Positions 1 to 7,989 are shown, counted from the stretch's first letter. The stretch is 47,810 nt of DNA from Candidatus Omnitrophota bacterium (GCA_018400015.1 JAGYNB010000006.1:1-47810); one strand, 5' to 3'. A program made the numbers and translations. The notes: generated from the sequence alone by a model not told the origin.

Positions 1-469
1 AGCTGGCTGCCCCTAAGAATTCCCTTACCAAAGCAACCGCGCATATCGCAAGCGTAAACCCCACACCCATTCCCAGCCCGTCTATAATAGAATAGAATAC
101 GCTATTTTTGGAAGCAAACGCTTCTGCGCGCGCTAAAATTATACAATTAACCACAATTAAAGGAACAAATATGCCAAGAGATTTATTGAGAGCGGGAAAA
201 TACGCCTTCATCAGCATATCGCAGATAGTCACGAATGTTGCGATCACTACGATAAAAGCAGGAAGCCTGACTCTATCAGGTATAATTTTACGCGTAGCGG
301 AAATTATCGTATTTGAACATATTAAAACAAAACTGGCAGCTATTCCCATACCAAAAGCATTTACTAAATTATTTGATACCGCTAAAGCCGGGCAAAGCCC
401 CAACACCAAGCGAAAAATTGGATTTTCCGCTGCCACACCTTTAGTAAACTCTTTTAATATCTTTTTCAT
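1..469 (-). CDS. rnfE: RnfE, electron transport complex subunit E (3' end cut by window)
   Basis: Reading the minus strand from an ATG at 469 gives at least 156 residues that begin MKKILKEFTKGVAAENPIFR and include LGLCPALAVSNN, typical of RnfE/RsxE/NqrD membrane subunits. The visible part holds several hydrophobic segments, and the frame is still open at base 1. RnfE is an integral membrane subunit of the Rnf complex, which moves electrons between reduced ferredoxin and NAD while pumping Na+ or H+. The start lies 5 bases after the rnfD stop, so it is surely co-transcribed and probably translationally coupled. rnfA and rnfB would be expected beyond the left edge. A long open frame on the plus strand covers the same stretch but is only a shadow of this gene. 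Confidence 0.93.
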   Translation of the reverse strand, partial: MKKILKEFTKGVAAENPIFRLVLGLCPALAVSNNLVNAFGMGIAASFVLICSNTIISATRKIIPDRVRLPAFIVVIATFVTICDMLMKAYFPALNKSLGIFVPLIVVNCIILARAEAFASKNSVFYSIIDGLGMGVGFTLAICAVALVREFLGAAS

Positions 470-474
470 TAATG

Positions 475-1431
475 CTATTTTATTTTACCGTATATACGCG
501 GGCGGATATGACGGTCAATTAAAGGAACTGCCGCGTTCATTATTAAAATCGAATAAGACACGCCTTCTGGGTAACCGGTAAACTTTCTAATGATAAAAGT
601 TAATAAACCACAGCCAATACCAAAAACAATCTGCCCGTTGCGGGAAACAGGGCTGGTCACGTAATCGGTGGCCATAAAAAACGCTCCCAGTATTATTCCA
701 CCAGAAAGTATACTAAATAAAAAATCACCTTTAAATAAACCGCTGTAACCAAACACCCAGCTAAACACTCCGGTTGTCAAAATAAAACTAAACGGTATAT
801 ACGCTCTTATAATGCCTCTGGCAAGTAAAAATAATGCTCCTAATATTAACGCGATCACACAAACCTCTCCTAGACACCCGCCGCGATTACCTAATAATAA
901 ATCAATATAAGTTAAATTAAGCTGAGATAATTTTATAACTTTAGCTTCATTAAACATCATCAAAGGCGTTGCCTGGGTAACGCCGTCAACAGCAAAAGGC
1001 TTAACGAAACTAGTCATCTGCTGCGGCCAGCTGGCTAAAAGAAATGCCCGCGCTGCTAAAGCCGGATTAAAAATGTTTCTGCCTAAACCGCCAAAGGCAA
1101 GCTTACATATTGCTATGGCAAAGAAACCTCCCACTACAGGCATCCATAAAGGAATATTTGCCGGCAGATTATACGCAAGCAAAAGTCCAGTCAGGGCAGC
1201 TGAACCGTCATTTATCGTAACGCGCCTATTCATCATTCTCTGCAATAAACCTTCGGTAATTAAACACGCAAGAATAGACACAACTATAACCTTTAAACTG
1301 GATACACCGAAAATAAATACGCCCGCCGCACCCGCTGGAAGAAGTGCGAAAAACACTGTCCACATCACGCTTTTAGTACGCTTATTGGAATGTATATGCG
1401 GAGAACCTTGGACAAAAAGTTTATTCGGCAT
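475..1431 (-). CDS. rnfD: RnfD, electron transport complex subunit D (FMN-bearing)
   Basis: This 318-residue, very hydrophobic protein matches RnfD/NqrB in length and motifs. The SPHIHSN start after a short N-terminus and the GRNIFNPALAAR signature near residues 118-128 are typical. QATPL at 153-157 contains the threonine (T155) expected to carry covalent FMN in this family. It forms part of the membrane core of Rnf and passes electrons through flavins toward RnfG and RnfE. The gene overlaps the end of rnfG by 11 bases. Its position after rnfG rather than before it departs from the common C-D-G-E-A-B order. Confidence 0.95.
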   Translation of the reverse strand: MPNKLFVQGSPHIHSNKRTKSVMWTVFFALLPAGAAGVFIFGVSSLKVIVVSILACLITEGLLQRMMNRRVTINDGSAALTGLLLAYNLPANIPLWMPVVGGFFAIAICKLAFGGLGRNIFNPALAARAFLLASWPQQMTSFVKPFAVDGVTQATPLMMFNEAKVIKLSQLNLTYIDLLLGNRGGCLGEVCVIALILGALFLLARGIIRAYIPFSFILTTGVFSWVFGYSGLFKGDFLFSILSGGIILGAFFMATDYVTSPVSRNGQIVFGIGCGLLTFIIRKFTGYPEGVSYSILIMNAAVPLIDRHIRPRIYGKIK

Positions 1432-1945
1432 TTTTTATTTCCTTTAAATAACCCTTAAAATCTCCTAAAGATTTCTCTATAGAATCTATTACTGCCTTTG
1501 AAGATACGGTTGCGCCGGTTATCGCATCAACATTGTTTAATTGCACTAAATTTTTATTTTGAAACTGCATTAGGAAATCTTTACTTTCAATACGACTTCC
1601 CAACCCAGGCGTTTCAGATTGCGTTAGAATCTTTACATTTACGATATTTAAATTAGTATCGACGCCGGTTAGGATTTCGATAACAGACGAATAACCCTTA
1701 TTAGATGATTTTAGCACAAAACCGATTATTTGTTTATCCTGATAAGCAATATAATAAAATATTCTGTCATTTACTTTGCTAAACTCATCCGCTTTTGGCA
1801 AAACGCTTTTTAAAGCATCTTGTTCTTGTTTTAATTTTTGCTGTTCGATTCTGGGCTTAGTGAATAAATTCACAACAGCCAAAGATGACCCTGTGACAAG
1901 GCAAATCAAACCTAATACGAATGAAAACCTGATAAACTCCTTCAT
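1421..1945 (-). CDS. rnfG: RnfG, electron transport complex subunit G (FMN-bearing)
   Basis: The 174-residue protein has one N-terminal membrane helix (about residues 8-28) and then a soluble extracytoplasmic FMN-binding domain. The segment ETPGLGSRI and the motif DAITGATVSS, with T146 as the expected covalent FMN site, are diagnostic of RnfG/NqrC. It relays electrons on the outer face of the membrane within the Rnf complex. The start overlaps the rnfC stop by 4 bases (ATGA), and the 3' end overlaps rnfD by 11 bases, so the four rnf genes form one tightly coupled unit. Assignment to RnfG rather than RnfD is clear from the single membrane helix and the position of the flavin motif. Confidence 0.95.
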   Translation of the reverse strand: MKEFIRFSFVLGLICLVTGSSLAVVNLFTKPRIEQQKLKQEQDALKSVLPKADEFSKVNDRIFYYIAYQDKQIIGFVLKSSNKGYSSVIEILTGVDTNLNIVNVKILTQSETPGLGSRIESKDFLMQFQNKNLVQLNNVDAITGATVSSKAVIDSIEKSLGDFKGYLKEIKNAE

Positions 1946-3216
1946 CTGGGGATCCTTCTTTTTGCTATCCTTACTGACTCAACCAGGTTAATGCTTTGGG
2001 GGCAAGAATAATTGCACAAACCACACTCCATGCAGTCAAGACAGCCGTAAAGCTTTGCCATAGACCAATCCTGGTTATCAGCATGCAGCTTTATAAAACA
2101 AGGCATGAGTCCCAACGGACAATACTCAACGCAGTTACCACATCTAATACACACAGGACTATCTTCTTCTTCTTTGATTGATGAAAAAAATACTACGCCA
2201 TTGGTGCTTTTTATAATTGGAGTATCCATATCAAACTGAGCAATACCCATCATCGGCCCGCCAAAAATGACTCTTTTTGGCCGTGTGTTAAACCCGCCGC
2301 AAAAATCTATCAAGTCCTTAATTGGTGCGCCGATTGGCGCTAAGATATTTTTAGGATTTTTAACGCAATCGCCAGTTACAGTAACAATTCTTTCAATCAA
2401 AGGCTTATCAAAATACACTGCCTCGTATATGGCAAATGCAGTTGCTACGTTCTGCACGACAACTGAAATATCAAAAGGCAATTTACCGCGGGGGATTTCC
2501 TTATTAATAATATTCTTAACCAGCTGTTTTTCTCCGCCCTGGGGATAGGCCGACTTTAAAACAGCTACCTTATAATTCAGTTTTAATTTCTGCGCTCTAA
2601 AGGCTTTCACCGCTAAAGGCTTATTATCCTCGATACCTATAAATACTTTTTTTACATTAAGACAGCGCTCTATAAGTTCTATGCCTTTAATAATTTCATT
2701 GGTCTTCTCCAGCATCAGCCTGTAATCGCTGGTTAAGAAAGGCTCGCATTCAGCAGCATTTATAATTAAAGTATCTGTTTTATTGGGCGGGTTTAGTTTT
2801 AAATGCGTAGGAAAACTTGCTCCGCCTAAACCGACTATACCAGATCTAAAAACTATATCGCGTATACTATCGGCAGTTAAACTATCTATCTCACTAACAG
2901 CTCTTTGCTTAAAACAAGTGCTATCTTTAAAATCATTCTCGATTATTACAGTATTAGCGACTCCGATGACCGGATGAAAATGTTTCTTTATCGCAATAAC
3001 CTTGCCGGAAACACTACTATGCACTGGACTATAGACTTTGGCATGGGCCTGCGCAAGCTTCTGTCCCTTTGAAACATTATCACCTATCTTAATAATAACC
3101 TCATCGCAGGATTTGCCAACATGCTGCAATAAAGGAATGTAAAGATACTTACTAATATTTAATGATTCGACTTTCGAATCTTTGGTGGCGTCTTTGCTAT
3201 TTTGTAAATGAATCAT
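1942..3216 (-). CDS. rnfC: RnfC, electron transport complex subunit C (NADH- and Fe-S-binding)
   Basis: The 424-residue protein has the RnfC plan: an N-terminal barrel-sandwich-like region, a flavin/NADH-binding NuoF-like core containing VGLGGASFPTHLK and AAECEPFLTSDYRLM, and a C-terminal pair of [4Fe-4S] motifs, CIRCGNCVEYCP and CLDCMECGLCNYSCP. It is the peripheral subunit that exchanges electrons with NAD. The frame starts at an ATG at 3216. Only 36 bases separate it from the end of the MFS gene, and I find no convincing promoter there, so read-through from the tRNA/MFS unit is possible. Cysteine spacing is intact in both clusters. Confidence 0.95.
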   Translation of the reverse strand: MIHLQNSKDATKDSKVESLNISKYLYIPLLQHVGKSCDEVIIKIGDNVSKGQKLAQAHAKVYSPVHSSVSGKVIAIKKHFHPVIGVANTVIIENDFKDSTCFKQRAVSEIDSLTADSIRDIVFRSGIVGLGGASFPTHLKLNPPNKTDTLIINAAECEPFLTSDYRLMLEKTNEIIKGIELIERCLNVKKVFIGIEDNKPLAVKAFRAQKLKLNYKVAVLKSAYPQGGEKQLVKNIINKEIPRGKLPFDISVVVQNVATAFAIYEAVYFDKPLIERIVTVTGDCVKNPKNILAPIGAPIKDLIDFCGGFNTRPKRVIFGGPMMGIAQFDMDTPIIKSTNGVVFFSSIKEEEDSPVCIRCGNCVEYCPLGLMPCFIKLHADNQDWSMAKLYGCLDCMECGLCNYSCPQSINLVESVRIAKRRIPR

Positions 3217-3252
3217 TTAATGATTGTTTATTAAAAAATAACTTCTTGAATA

Positions 3253-4518
3253 TTAATCAGCTGGTGTATTTACTGCATTCTTTTTAAAAAGACTGTACAA
3301 ACTAACTGCACAAAGCAAACTGCCAACAACTATAATTACACTTGTGGAATTATAGTGTTCTGCGATTAAACTACTTATAAACATAAACACTAAAAAAGCA
3401 AAATGCATCACGATCTCAAGAGAACTAAAAACCTTGCCCCTCATCTCCGTATGGCTGGCAGAATGTATAAGAGTATTGGCAATATTCATAATCGGTGAGA
3501 TCACTAAACCCAACAGCACTACTAAAATAGAAGCAACTCTAAAATCAGGAAAATTCTCTAAGGCAAGCGTAAAAACAATTAATAACAACCCGGACAAGAA
3601 CAAAAATACGAACATCGCCTTTTCAAGGGAAAACTTCTGTCCAAACCTACCATAGATAATCGTGCCTAAAAATAAACCGATCCCTAAAAACATAATCAAT
3701 AACCCCAGATCTTTTGTGACCGAACCTAAGGTATTCTGGATGAATACGATCAACACAACATAAACAGAGCCCAACGCCGACCAGAGTAAAAATAATATCC
3801 CGGTTGTAAAACGCACCTCTTTTATCTTAACAAGATAACTGACGCCCTCTTTTATCTCCTGAAAAACGGACTTGCTGATCTCCTTTACAAAGCGGCTGCT
3901 CTGCTCGGCAAAATCTTTAGGCAGAGGCATTATTATCCTGCGCGGGTTAATAAGAAAAATAAGAACTGCGGAAATGAAAAAACTCATGGCATCCAGATAA
4001 AAACCCGCTTGTGATGACCACCATTCAACCAGTATACCGCCTAAGCCAAAACCCAATACAGCAGCGATCATTCCGGTTGTATTAACCAAAGAATTGGTCA
4101 ACAATAACTCTTTCTCCTGAACTAAATCGGGTATAATCGCCAACTTTGCCGGAACAAAAAACCTTCCAATACAGAAAATCAAAAATATCACTATATATAA
4201 AGGAATATTAGAGCCAAGAGTGAATAAAAATAAAGGAATTAATAAAACCAACACTGAGCGCAGAAAATCCGTAACGAACATGGTTTTACGCCTATCCCAG
4301 CGGTCAACATATACTCCGGCAATTGGGCCGATTAAGAATACGGGTATGATCGTAAACGACAGGATCTTGGCCATTTCCAAAGGAGAACCGGGGTTTCTTT
4401 CATAGACAAAAGCGATTAAAGCAATCTGGCCTAAACGGTCGCCCCATTGAGAAATAATCTGGCCTAACCATAGAAGAATAAAATTGCGGTTAGTAAATAA
4501 ATTTTTGAATTTTGACAT
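3253..4518 (-). CDS. MFS efflux-type transporter (DHA3-like)
   Basis: The 421-residue protein begins MSKFKNLFTNRNFILLWLGQ and has about twelve membrane segments. The first loop carries VYVDRWDRRKTMF, the usual signature A of the major facilitator superfamily. Overall it resembles the DHA3 group of drug/macrolide efflux permeases; the substrate cannot be read from the sequence. A longer open frame runs upstream, but it crosses two tRNA genes, so I place the start at the ATG at 4518. That ATG lies 8 bases after the 3' end of tRNA-Thr, and the gap (ATAAAAAA) has no ribosome binding site. The gene therefore appears to share a transcript with the tRNAs and to be translated from a nearly leaderless processed mRNA. 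Confidence 0.86.
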   Translation of the reverse strand: MSKFKNLFTNRNFILLWLGQIISQWGDRLGQIALIAFVYERNPGSPLEMAKILSFTIIPVFLIGPIAGVYVDRWDRRKTMFVTDFLRSVLVLLIPLFLFTLGSNIPLYIVIFLIFCIGRFFVPAKLAIIPDLVQEKELLLTNSLVNTTGMIAAVLGFGLGGILVEWWSSQAGFYLDAMSFFISAVLIFLINPRRIIMPLPKDFAEQSSRFVKEISKSVFQEIKEGVSYLVKIKEVRFTTGILFLLWSALGSVYVVLIVFIQNTLGSVTKDLGLLIMFLGIGLFLGTIIYGRFGQKFSLEKAMFVFLFLSGLLLIVFTLALENFPDFRVASILVVLLGLVISPIMNIANTLIHSASHTEMRGKVFSSLEIVMHFAFLVFMFISSLIAEHYNSTSVIIVVGSLLCAVSLYSLFKKNAVNTPAD

Positions 4519-4526
4519 TTTTTTAT

Positions 4527-4599
4527 AGCCGACGGGGGGAATCGAACCCTCGACCCACGGTTTACGAAACCGTTGCTCTACCAACTGAGCTACGTCGGC
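4527..4599 (-). tRNA. tRNA-Thr (anticodon CGT)
   Basis: The minus strand folds into a complete cloverleaf: acceptor GCCGACG/CGTCGGC, D arm GCTC/GAGC, anticodon stem ACGGT/ACCGT with loop TTCGTAA (anticodon CGT, reading ACG) and T loop TTCGATT. One T-stem pair (positions 50-64) is an A-C mismatch. CCA is not encoded. It is the second tRNA of a two-tRNA unit that runs directly into the MFS gene. Confidence 0.95.
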
Positions 4600-4608
4600 A
4601 GAAAAATA

Positions 4609-4684
4609 TGGTGCCGAGACCCAGACTTGCACTGGGGACGCCGGGCTTTTCAGGCCCGCGCTCTACTACCTGAGCTATCTCGGC
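4609..4684 (-). tRNA. tRNA-Phe (anticodon GAA) with unusual elbow, CCA encoded
   Basis: The minus strand gives acceptor GCCGAGA/TCTCGGC, D arm GCTC/GAGC, anticodon stem CGGGC/GCCCG with loop CTGAAAA (anticodon GAA) and a fully paired T stem CCCAG/CTGGG. The CCA end is encoded (4609-4611). The D loop reads AGGTAGTA and the T loop TGCAAGT. Position 18 is therefore A instead of the near-universal G, and position 55 is G instead of T, so both partners of the normal G18-pseudouridine55 contact are changed. All stems are perfect, which argues against a decayed gene. Confidence 0.93.
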
Positions 4685-4696
4685 ACTTAAGGCATT

Positions 4697-4725
4697 ATTT
4701 TACTAATATTTGCTGTTTCTGTCAA
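4697..4725 (-). promoter_or_regulatory. Sigma-70-type promoter of the tRNA-Phe/tRNA-Thr/MFS unit
   Basis: On the minus strand TTGACA (4720-4725) is followed after 17 bases by TAAAAT (4697-4702). The predicted start is near 4690, about 6 bases before the mature tRNA-Phe 5' end. The -35 box sits directly after the stop codon of the nuclease gene. This is pattern matching only, but the boxes and spacing are close to ideal. Confidence 0.75.
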
Positions 4726-5514
4726 CTAATCTATTATCTCAATCTGCACAGGGTGCCTTACGATAATCTGGGCTGCGCCCTTATATTCGCTTATTCTGCC
4801 TGAAACCCTTATAACCCTGCCTGCAAAGTGTTCAAATATATTAATACCGGCGCGCTCAAAATTTATGATGTCTTTTCTGAAAATAACTACCTTTAAGGCT
4901 TCTTTCCTGGTTTCATCATCAAAGAATACCATAAATAGATTTGGTCTTTCTACTAACCCAGCAAAGCGCCCTTCCACATTCTTAATCGAACCGATAAAAT
5001 CCTTGGCAAGCGCTGCCGGAATAACATCTTTTTCCTGCCAAATACCTTTTCTCAAAGCCCTTGCTTTTTTCTGGGCATCTAAGAATTCATCTACATACTT
5101 AATATTAGGCGGATATGTAAAAATAACCGCCAGGCCTTCATCAAGCAGTTTTTCATTTACGAAAGTTGTATCTTGAAAGCAATACCCCAAAAGCCTGCCA
5201 TACTTATCTTCTTTCTGTACGTCAAACTCTAGTCTTACTTTCTTACCCTCAACAAGCTTACGATTCAATTCCTTGGCCTCTACGGCATACTCTTTTGGAT
5301 CATACTGCCAAGAGCGTCCAACTTTATTCGTTATCTCGGGGGTATCGATTCCGATATACCTGAGCGTCTGGCCATTGGTTAAAACAACCGTATCTCCATC
5401 AATAACCTCCTTAACGACATAGAACTTTTCACCTGGTGTATGGTTAGTGCAGCCGCAGAGAAAAAAAGCCCCCAAGAAAACAAGAATAAAAAACAACCTG
5501 AATCTTTTTATCAT
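4726..5514 (-). CDS. Thermonuclease (SNase)-family lipoprotein with extra C-terminal domain
   Basis: The 262-residue protein starts with a lipoprotein signal ending LCGC (lipidated C22). A staphylococcal-nuclease domain follows (about 30-160), with IDGDTVVL, RYIGIDTPE and DKYGRLLGY. The catalytic arginines (R52, R107), the glutamate (E60) and the metal-binding aspartate of the DGDT loop are all present, so it should be an active Ca2+-dependent nuclease anchored outside the cytoplasm. Residues about 170-262 add a second small beta-rich domain, possibly a nucleic-acid-binding OB fold. It ends the NSS transporter unit and begins 4 bases after the DUF3568-like gene. A role in using extracellular DNA is a guess. 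Confidence 0.9.
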   Translation of the reverse strand: MIKRFRLFFILVFLGAFFLCGCTNHTPGEKFYVVKEVIDGDTVVLTNGQTLRYIGIDTPEITNKVGRSWQYDPKEYAVEAKELNRKLVEGKKVRLEFDVQKEDKYGRLLGYCFQDTTFVNEKLLDEGLAVIFTYPPNIKYVDEFLDAQKKARALRKGIWQEKDVIPAALAKDFIGSIKNVEGRFAGLVERPNLFMVFFDDETRKEALKVVIFRKDIINFERAGINIFEHFAGRVIRVSGRISEYKGAAQIIVRHPVQIEIID

Positions 5515-5518
5515 AGGA

Positions 5519-5908
5519 TTATTTTATTGCCGAAATCTCTTTGTTGATCTTTATGTATATCTTCTGGGCAAGATCTATATTCGGCAAAAGATACTTGGTG
5601 CGTGCAGAAACTCTTAAACGAACGGTGTTTTTTGTAAGCTCTTCTATTCTGATATTAACGTTATTCCTGTCAACCTCCACGGCCAAAGTTCCTTTAGTTC
5701 TGTCTTCGGCTCTAATGATGCCGGTAATTTCACTCACCTTTATTGCCGCGCCCCAAACAGTGCCGACATCTTGAGCAACTTCACCTTGGATAGTATCTTT
5801 ACTCACTGCATAACCGCCTAAAGCACCTACCCCGATAAATAAAGGCAAACAACCAGAAATCGATAAACACAAAAATAATACTACTAGAACTGAAAAAATA
5901 TTCTTCAT
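5519..5908 (-). CDS. DUF3568-like lipoprotein
   Basis: The 129-residue protein has a signal sequence with lipobox SISGC and then a Gly/Ala-rich stretch (FIGVGALGGYAVSKD), followed by a compact alpha/beta domain with repeated beta strands (LAVEVDRNNVNIRIEELTKNTVRLRVSARTKYLLPN). This pattern matches small DUF3568 lipoproteins, for which no function is established. It starts downstream of the 34-residue transporter small-subunit gene, with a good Shine-Dalgarno sequence (AAGGAG), and is followed 4 bases later by the nuclease lipoprotein. Confidence 0.75.
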   Translation of the reverse strand: MKNIFSVLVVLFLCLSISGCLPLFIGVGALGGYAVSKDTIQGEVAQDVGTVWGAAIKVSEITGIIRAEDRTKGTLAVEVDRNNVNIRIEELTKNTVRLRVSARTKYLLPNIDLAQKIYIKINKEISAIK

Positions 5909-5920
5909 TATTATCTCCTT

Positions 5921-6025
5921 TTAATCTATTTTCTTCTTGCTGATTACCTTATAAAAACAAAACACAATTCCAATTATAATAACTGCCCAACTTACACCAA
6001 AAAATATCCACCCGCCTGTATTCAT
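5921..6025 (-). CDS. Small subunit of NSS-family transporter (MetS-like), 34 residues
   Basis: A short frame from ATG 6025 to TAA 5921 starts MNTGGWIFFGVSWAVIIIGI, then a second hydrophobic half, and ends in a basic tail (KVISKKKID). It is a single membrane helix with a charged C-terminus. Small one-helix partners of this shape (MetS type) are known beside bacterial neurotransmitter:sodium symporters that import methionine or alanine. It begins 2 bases after the stop of the adjacent NSS transporter, which strongly supports translation and partnership. I recognise the family by size, topology and position, not by a long alignment. Confidence 0.8.
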   Translation of the reverse strand: MNTGGWIFFGVSWAVIIIGIVFCFYKVISKKKID

Positions 6026-6027
6026 TA

Positions 6028-7590
6028 TTAAACTGCCTTGTTTAATTTTCTTTTTCGCCAAGCGATTTTTACCATAATCGCCAAAGCGATAAGCATGGCC
6101 AATAAAACAATCCTGGTTGTTAAAATATAAGGTCTATTCTCTAAAGAAACATTCTTCATCACTATAATCGGAATCCATTCCTGATAAAACCAGGTTCCCA
6201 GTATTACGAATAAAAAAGCAGGTGTAACGTATTTTATAATAAACTTATACACTCTTGGAATACGGATATCTGCTCCTTTATGTATCTCATCCCAGGCATT
6301 TTCCATACCGAATACCCAGGCAAAAAGTATAGTCTCGATTGTCGCAAACACTACTAAAAAGAATGTACCACCCCAGAAATCAAGCTCGTCGACTACGCCG
6401 CGGGATAAGAAAAATATCGCTCCCTGAGACAGAGTAAAACTCACCAAAGCAAATATAGCAACAGCCTTTTTCCTCGTTAAAGCAAACTCATCTTCTAAAA
6501 ATGCTACGGCAGGCTGCGCTAGAGATACAGCTGAAGTTATACCTGCTAGAAAAAGCAGAAAAAACCACAAGAAACCAAATACCTGCGAAAAGGGAATATT
6601 ATTTAAAATCAAAGGCATGGTTACAAAACCCAGATTAAAGACCCCTGAAGCAGCAATATTCTTTATCTCCATCGGACCAAAAAAAACAAAGGCCGCAGGA
6701 ATAATAATGCTTGCGCCTAAAACAACTTCGGCCATTTCATTAGTGCTGGCTGCTGTCAGGCCTGATAAAGCAACATCGTCTCCTTTAGACAAGTAACTGG
6801 CATAGGTCAAGATTACGCCTATCCCCACGCTTAGCGTAAAGAAAATCTGGCCTGCTGCTTCAAGCCAGACCTTGGCGGACTTTAATGCAGAAAAATCAGG
6901 ATTCCACAAAAATCCAAGGCCATTACTAATATTCCAAGAAGGCCTGGCAACATTAGGTGTGCCAAGAGTAAACACTCTCGCTAAAAGTATAACCGCAAAA
7001 ATCAACAGTAACGGCATGGCTATTTTACAAAGTTTCTCAATCCCGCCTTTTATCCCATAATAAACAACCCAAATAGTTATAATAAACGTGACCAGGAAAA
7101 ATATATAAGCAGGAACTAGACTATTAAAATATTGATTAATTTCTATGCCTTGAAACCCGCGCAAGAATGCCTGCATTGTAGATTGATCAAATATGGAAGC
7201 GTATTTACCGGTTAAAGCAAAAAAACTATAGCCTAATGTCCAGCTGGCAATATAGCCATAATAGGTAAATATTACCAAAGGCCCAAATATACCGATAATA
7301 CCGAAATATTTAATAAAACGGTTCTTTTGTCTGACGCTATGGAAAATCCCCGGAGCTGTGCCATGTTCAAAACCGCCGCCATATCTGCCTAAAGCCCATT
7401 CTACCCATACTAACGGCAGACCTAATAATAGTAACGAAACAAAATAAGGTATCATAAAAGCGCCGCCGCCATTTGAAGCTGCTTTGGCAGGAAAGCGCAG
7501 GAAATTCCCCAGCCCCACGGCAGAACCGGCAACTGCCATAATAATGCCGATACGAGAACCCCAGCTGTCTCTTTTTTTAATTTTACTCAT
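6028..7590 (-). CDS. Sodium-dependent transporter of the NSS/SNF family
   Basis: The 520-residue protein has the N-terminal signature WGSRIGIIMAVAGSAVGLGNFLRFPAKAASNGGGAF, which contains the unwound first helix and the sodium and substrate sites of the LeuT-fold NSS family. About twelve membrane segments follow. It probably imports an amino acid with Na+; the small MetS-like gene 2 bases downstream suggests methionine or a small neutral amino acid. The gene has its own promoter, whose predicted start is about 3 bases before the ATG, so the mRNA would be leaderless. With Rnf in the same window, the cell may run a sodium economy, though the Rnf ion cannot be read from sequence. Confidence 0.95.
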   Translation of the reverse strand: MSKIKKRDSWGSRIGIIMAVAGSAVGLGNFLRFPAKAASNGGGAFMIPYFVSLLLLGLPLVWVEWALGRYGGGFEHGTAPGIFHSVRQKNRFIKYFGIIGIFGPLVIFTYYGYIASWTLGYSFFALTGKYASIFDQSTMQAFLRGFQGIEINQYFNSLVPAYIFFLVTFIITIWVVYYGIKGGIEKLCKIAMPLLLIFAVILLARVFTLGTPNVARPSWNISNGLGFLWNPDFSALKSAKVWLEAAGQIFFTLSVGIGVILTYASYLSKGDDVALSGLTAASTNEMAEVVLGASIIIPAAFVFFGPMEIKNIAASGVFNLGFVTMPLILNNIPFSQVFGFLWFFLLFLAGITSAVSLAQPAVAFLEDEFALTRKKAVAIFALVSFTLSQGAIFFLSRGVVDELDFWGGTFFLVVFATIETILFAWVFGMENAWDEIHKGADIRIPRVYKFIIKYVTPAFLFVILGTWFYQEWIPIIVMKNVSLENRPYILTTRIVLLAMLIALAIMVKIAWRKRKLNKAV

Positions 7591-7599
7591 TATTATAAT

Positions 7600-7628
7600 A
7601 TTATATATAAATGGAAAAACTTATTCAA
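7600..7628 (-). promoter_or_regulatory. Promoter of the NSS transporter unit, predicted leaderless start
   Basis: On the minus strand TTGAAT (7623-7628) is separated by 17 bases from a perfect TATAAT (7600-7605). Counting seven bases on puts transcription start near 7593, only 3 bases before the ATG at 7590. No Shine-Dalgarno sequence lies before that ATG. Confidence 0.68.
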
Positions 7629-7637
7629 GAACCAATC

Positions 7638-7988
7638 TTATTTTTCGCTTACTATTTCCCAACTAATCAAACCATTGTTACTGTCAAAATAGAGGTAGAT
7701 CTTTTCATTTTCGAAGAAATCAAGCGATAATCGATAAAGCCAGGTTTTGCAACCGTCTTTTTCCAGAACAGGCTTGCCGTAGCGGCTTAAAATGTCACTT
7801 TTCATTACGCCTGGATTGATAACGTTATTTTCAATATCCTGTTTTAATCTTTGGAACAAATAATCGTTTTTTTCAATGCTTTTTTGCATCAGCGTACGGT
7901 TTGCCCCAAGATTCTTCAAAACCTTGATCCTTGAACAACCGTTAAAAACGAAAATACTTAGTAATAAAAAATAAATAATATTTTTCAT
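7638..7988 (-). CDS. Small lipoprotein, possibly BamE/SmpA-like
   Basis: The 116-residue product starts at the ATG at 7988 with signal MKNIIYFLLLSIFVFNGC, whose lipobox ends in C18. An upstream start would place 14 charged residues before the signal peptide and overlap the previous gene. The mature part ends with a segment (VMKSDILSRYGKPVLEKDG, then a tryptophan-tyrosine strand and IYLYFDSNNGLISWEI) that has the helix-turn-strand look of BamE/SmpA-type domains. That similarity is suggestive only. It lies one base after the stop of the LEA-like lipoprotein and is the last gene of the long sulfur-centred run. Confidence 0.7.
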   Translation of the reverse strand: MKNIIYFLLLSIFVFNGCSRIKVLKNLGANRTLMQKSIEKNDYLFQRLKQDIENNVINPGVMKSDILSRYGKPVLEKDGCKTWLYRLSLDFFENEKIYLYFDSNNGLISWEIVSEK

Positions 7989-7989
7989 C

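Noticed and set aside
108-581. Long plus-strand frame opposite rnfE and the end of rnfD
   Set aside because: The minus strand encodes a clear RnfE in the same bases; the plus-strand product resembles nothing and has no ribosome site.
3217-3252. Promoter directly ahead of rnfC
   Set aside because: The best boxes (TTAATA and TAATAA with 17 bases between) match the consensus weakly; I cannot support it.
4519-4632. N-terminal extension of the MFS transporter frame upstream of 4518
   Set aside because: The extension translates tRNA-Thr and the edge of tRNA-Phe, and the added 38 residues do not look like a transporter N-terminus. The ATG at 4518 starts a normal MFS sequence.
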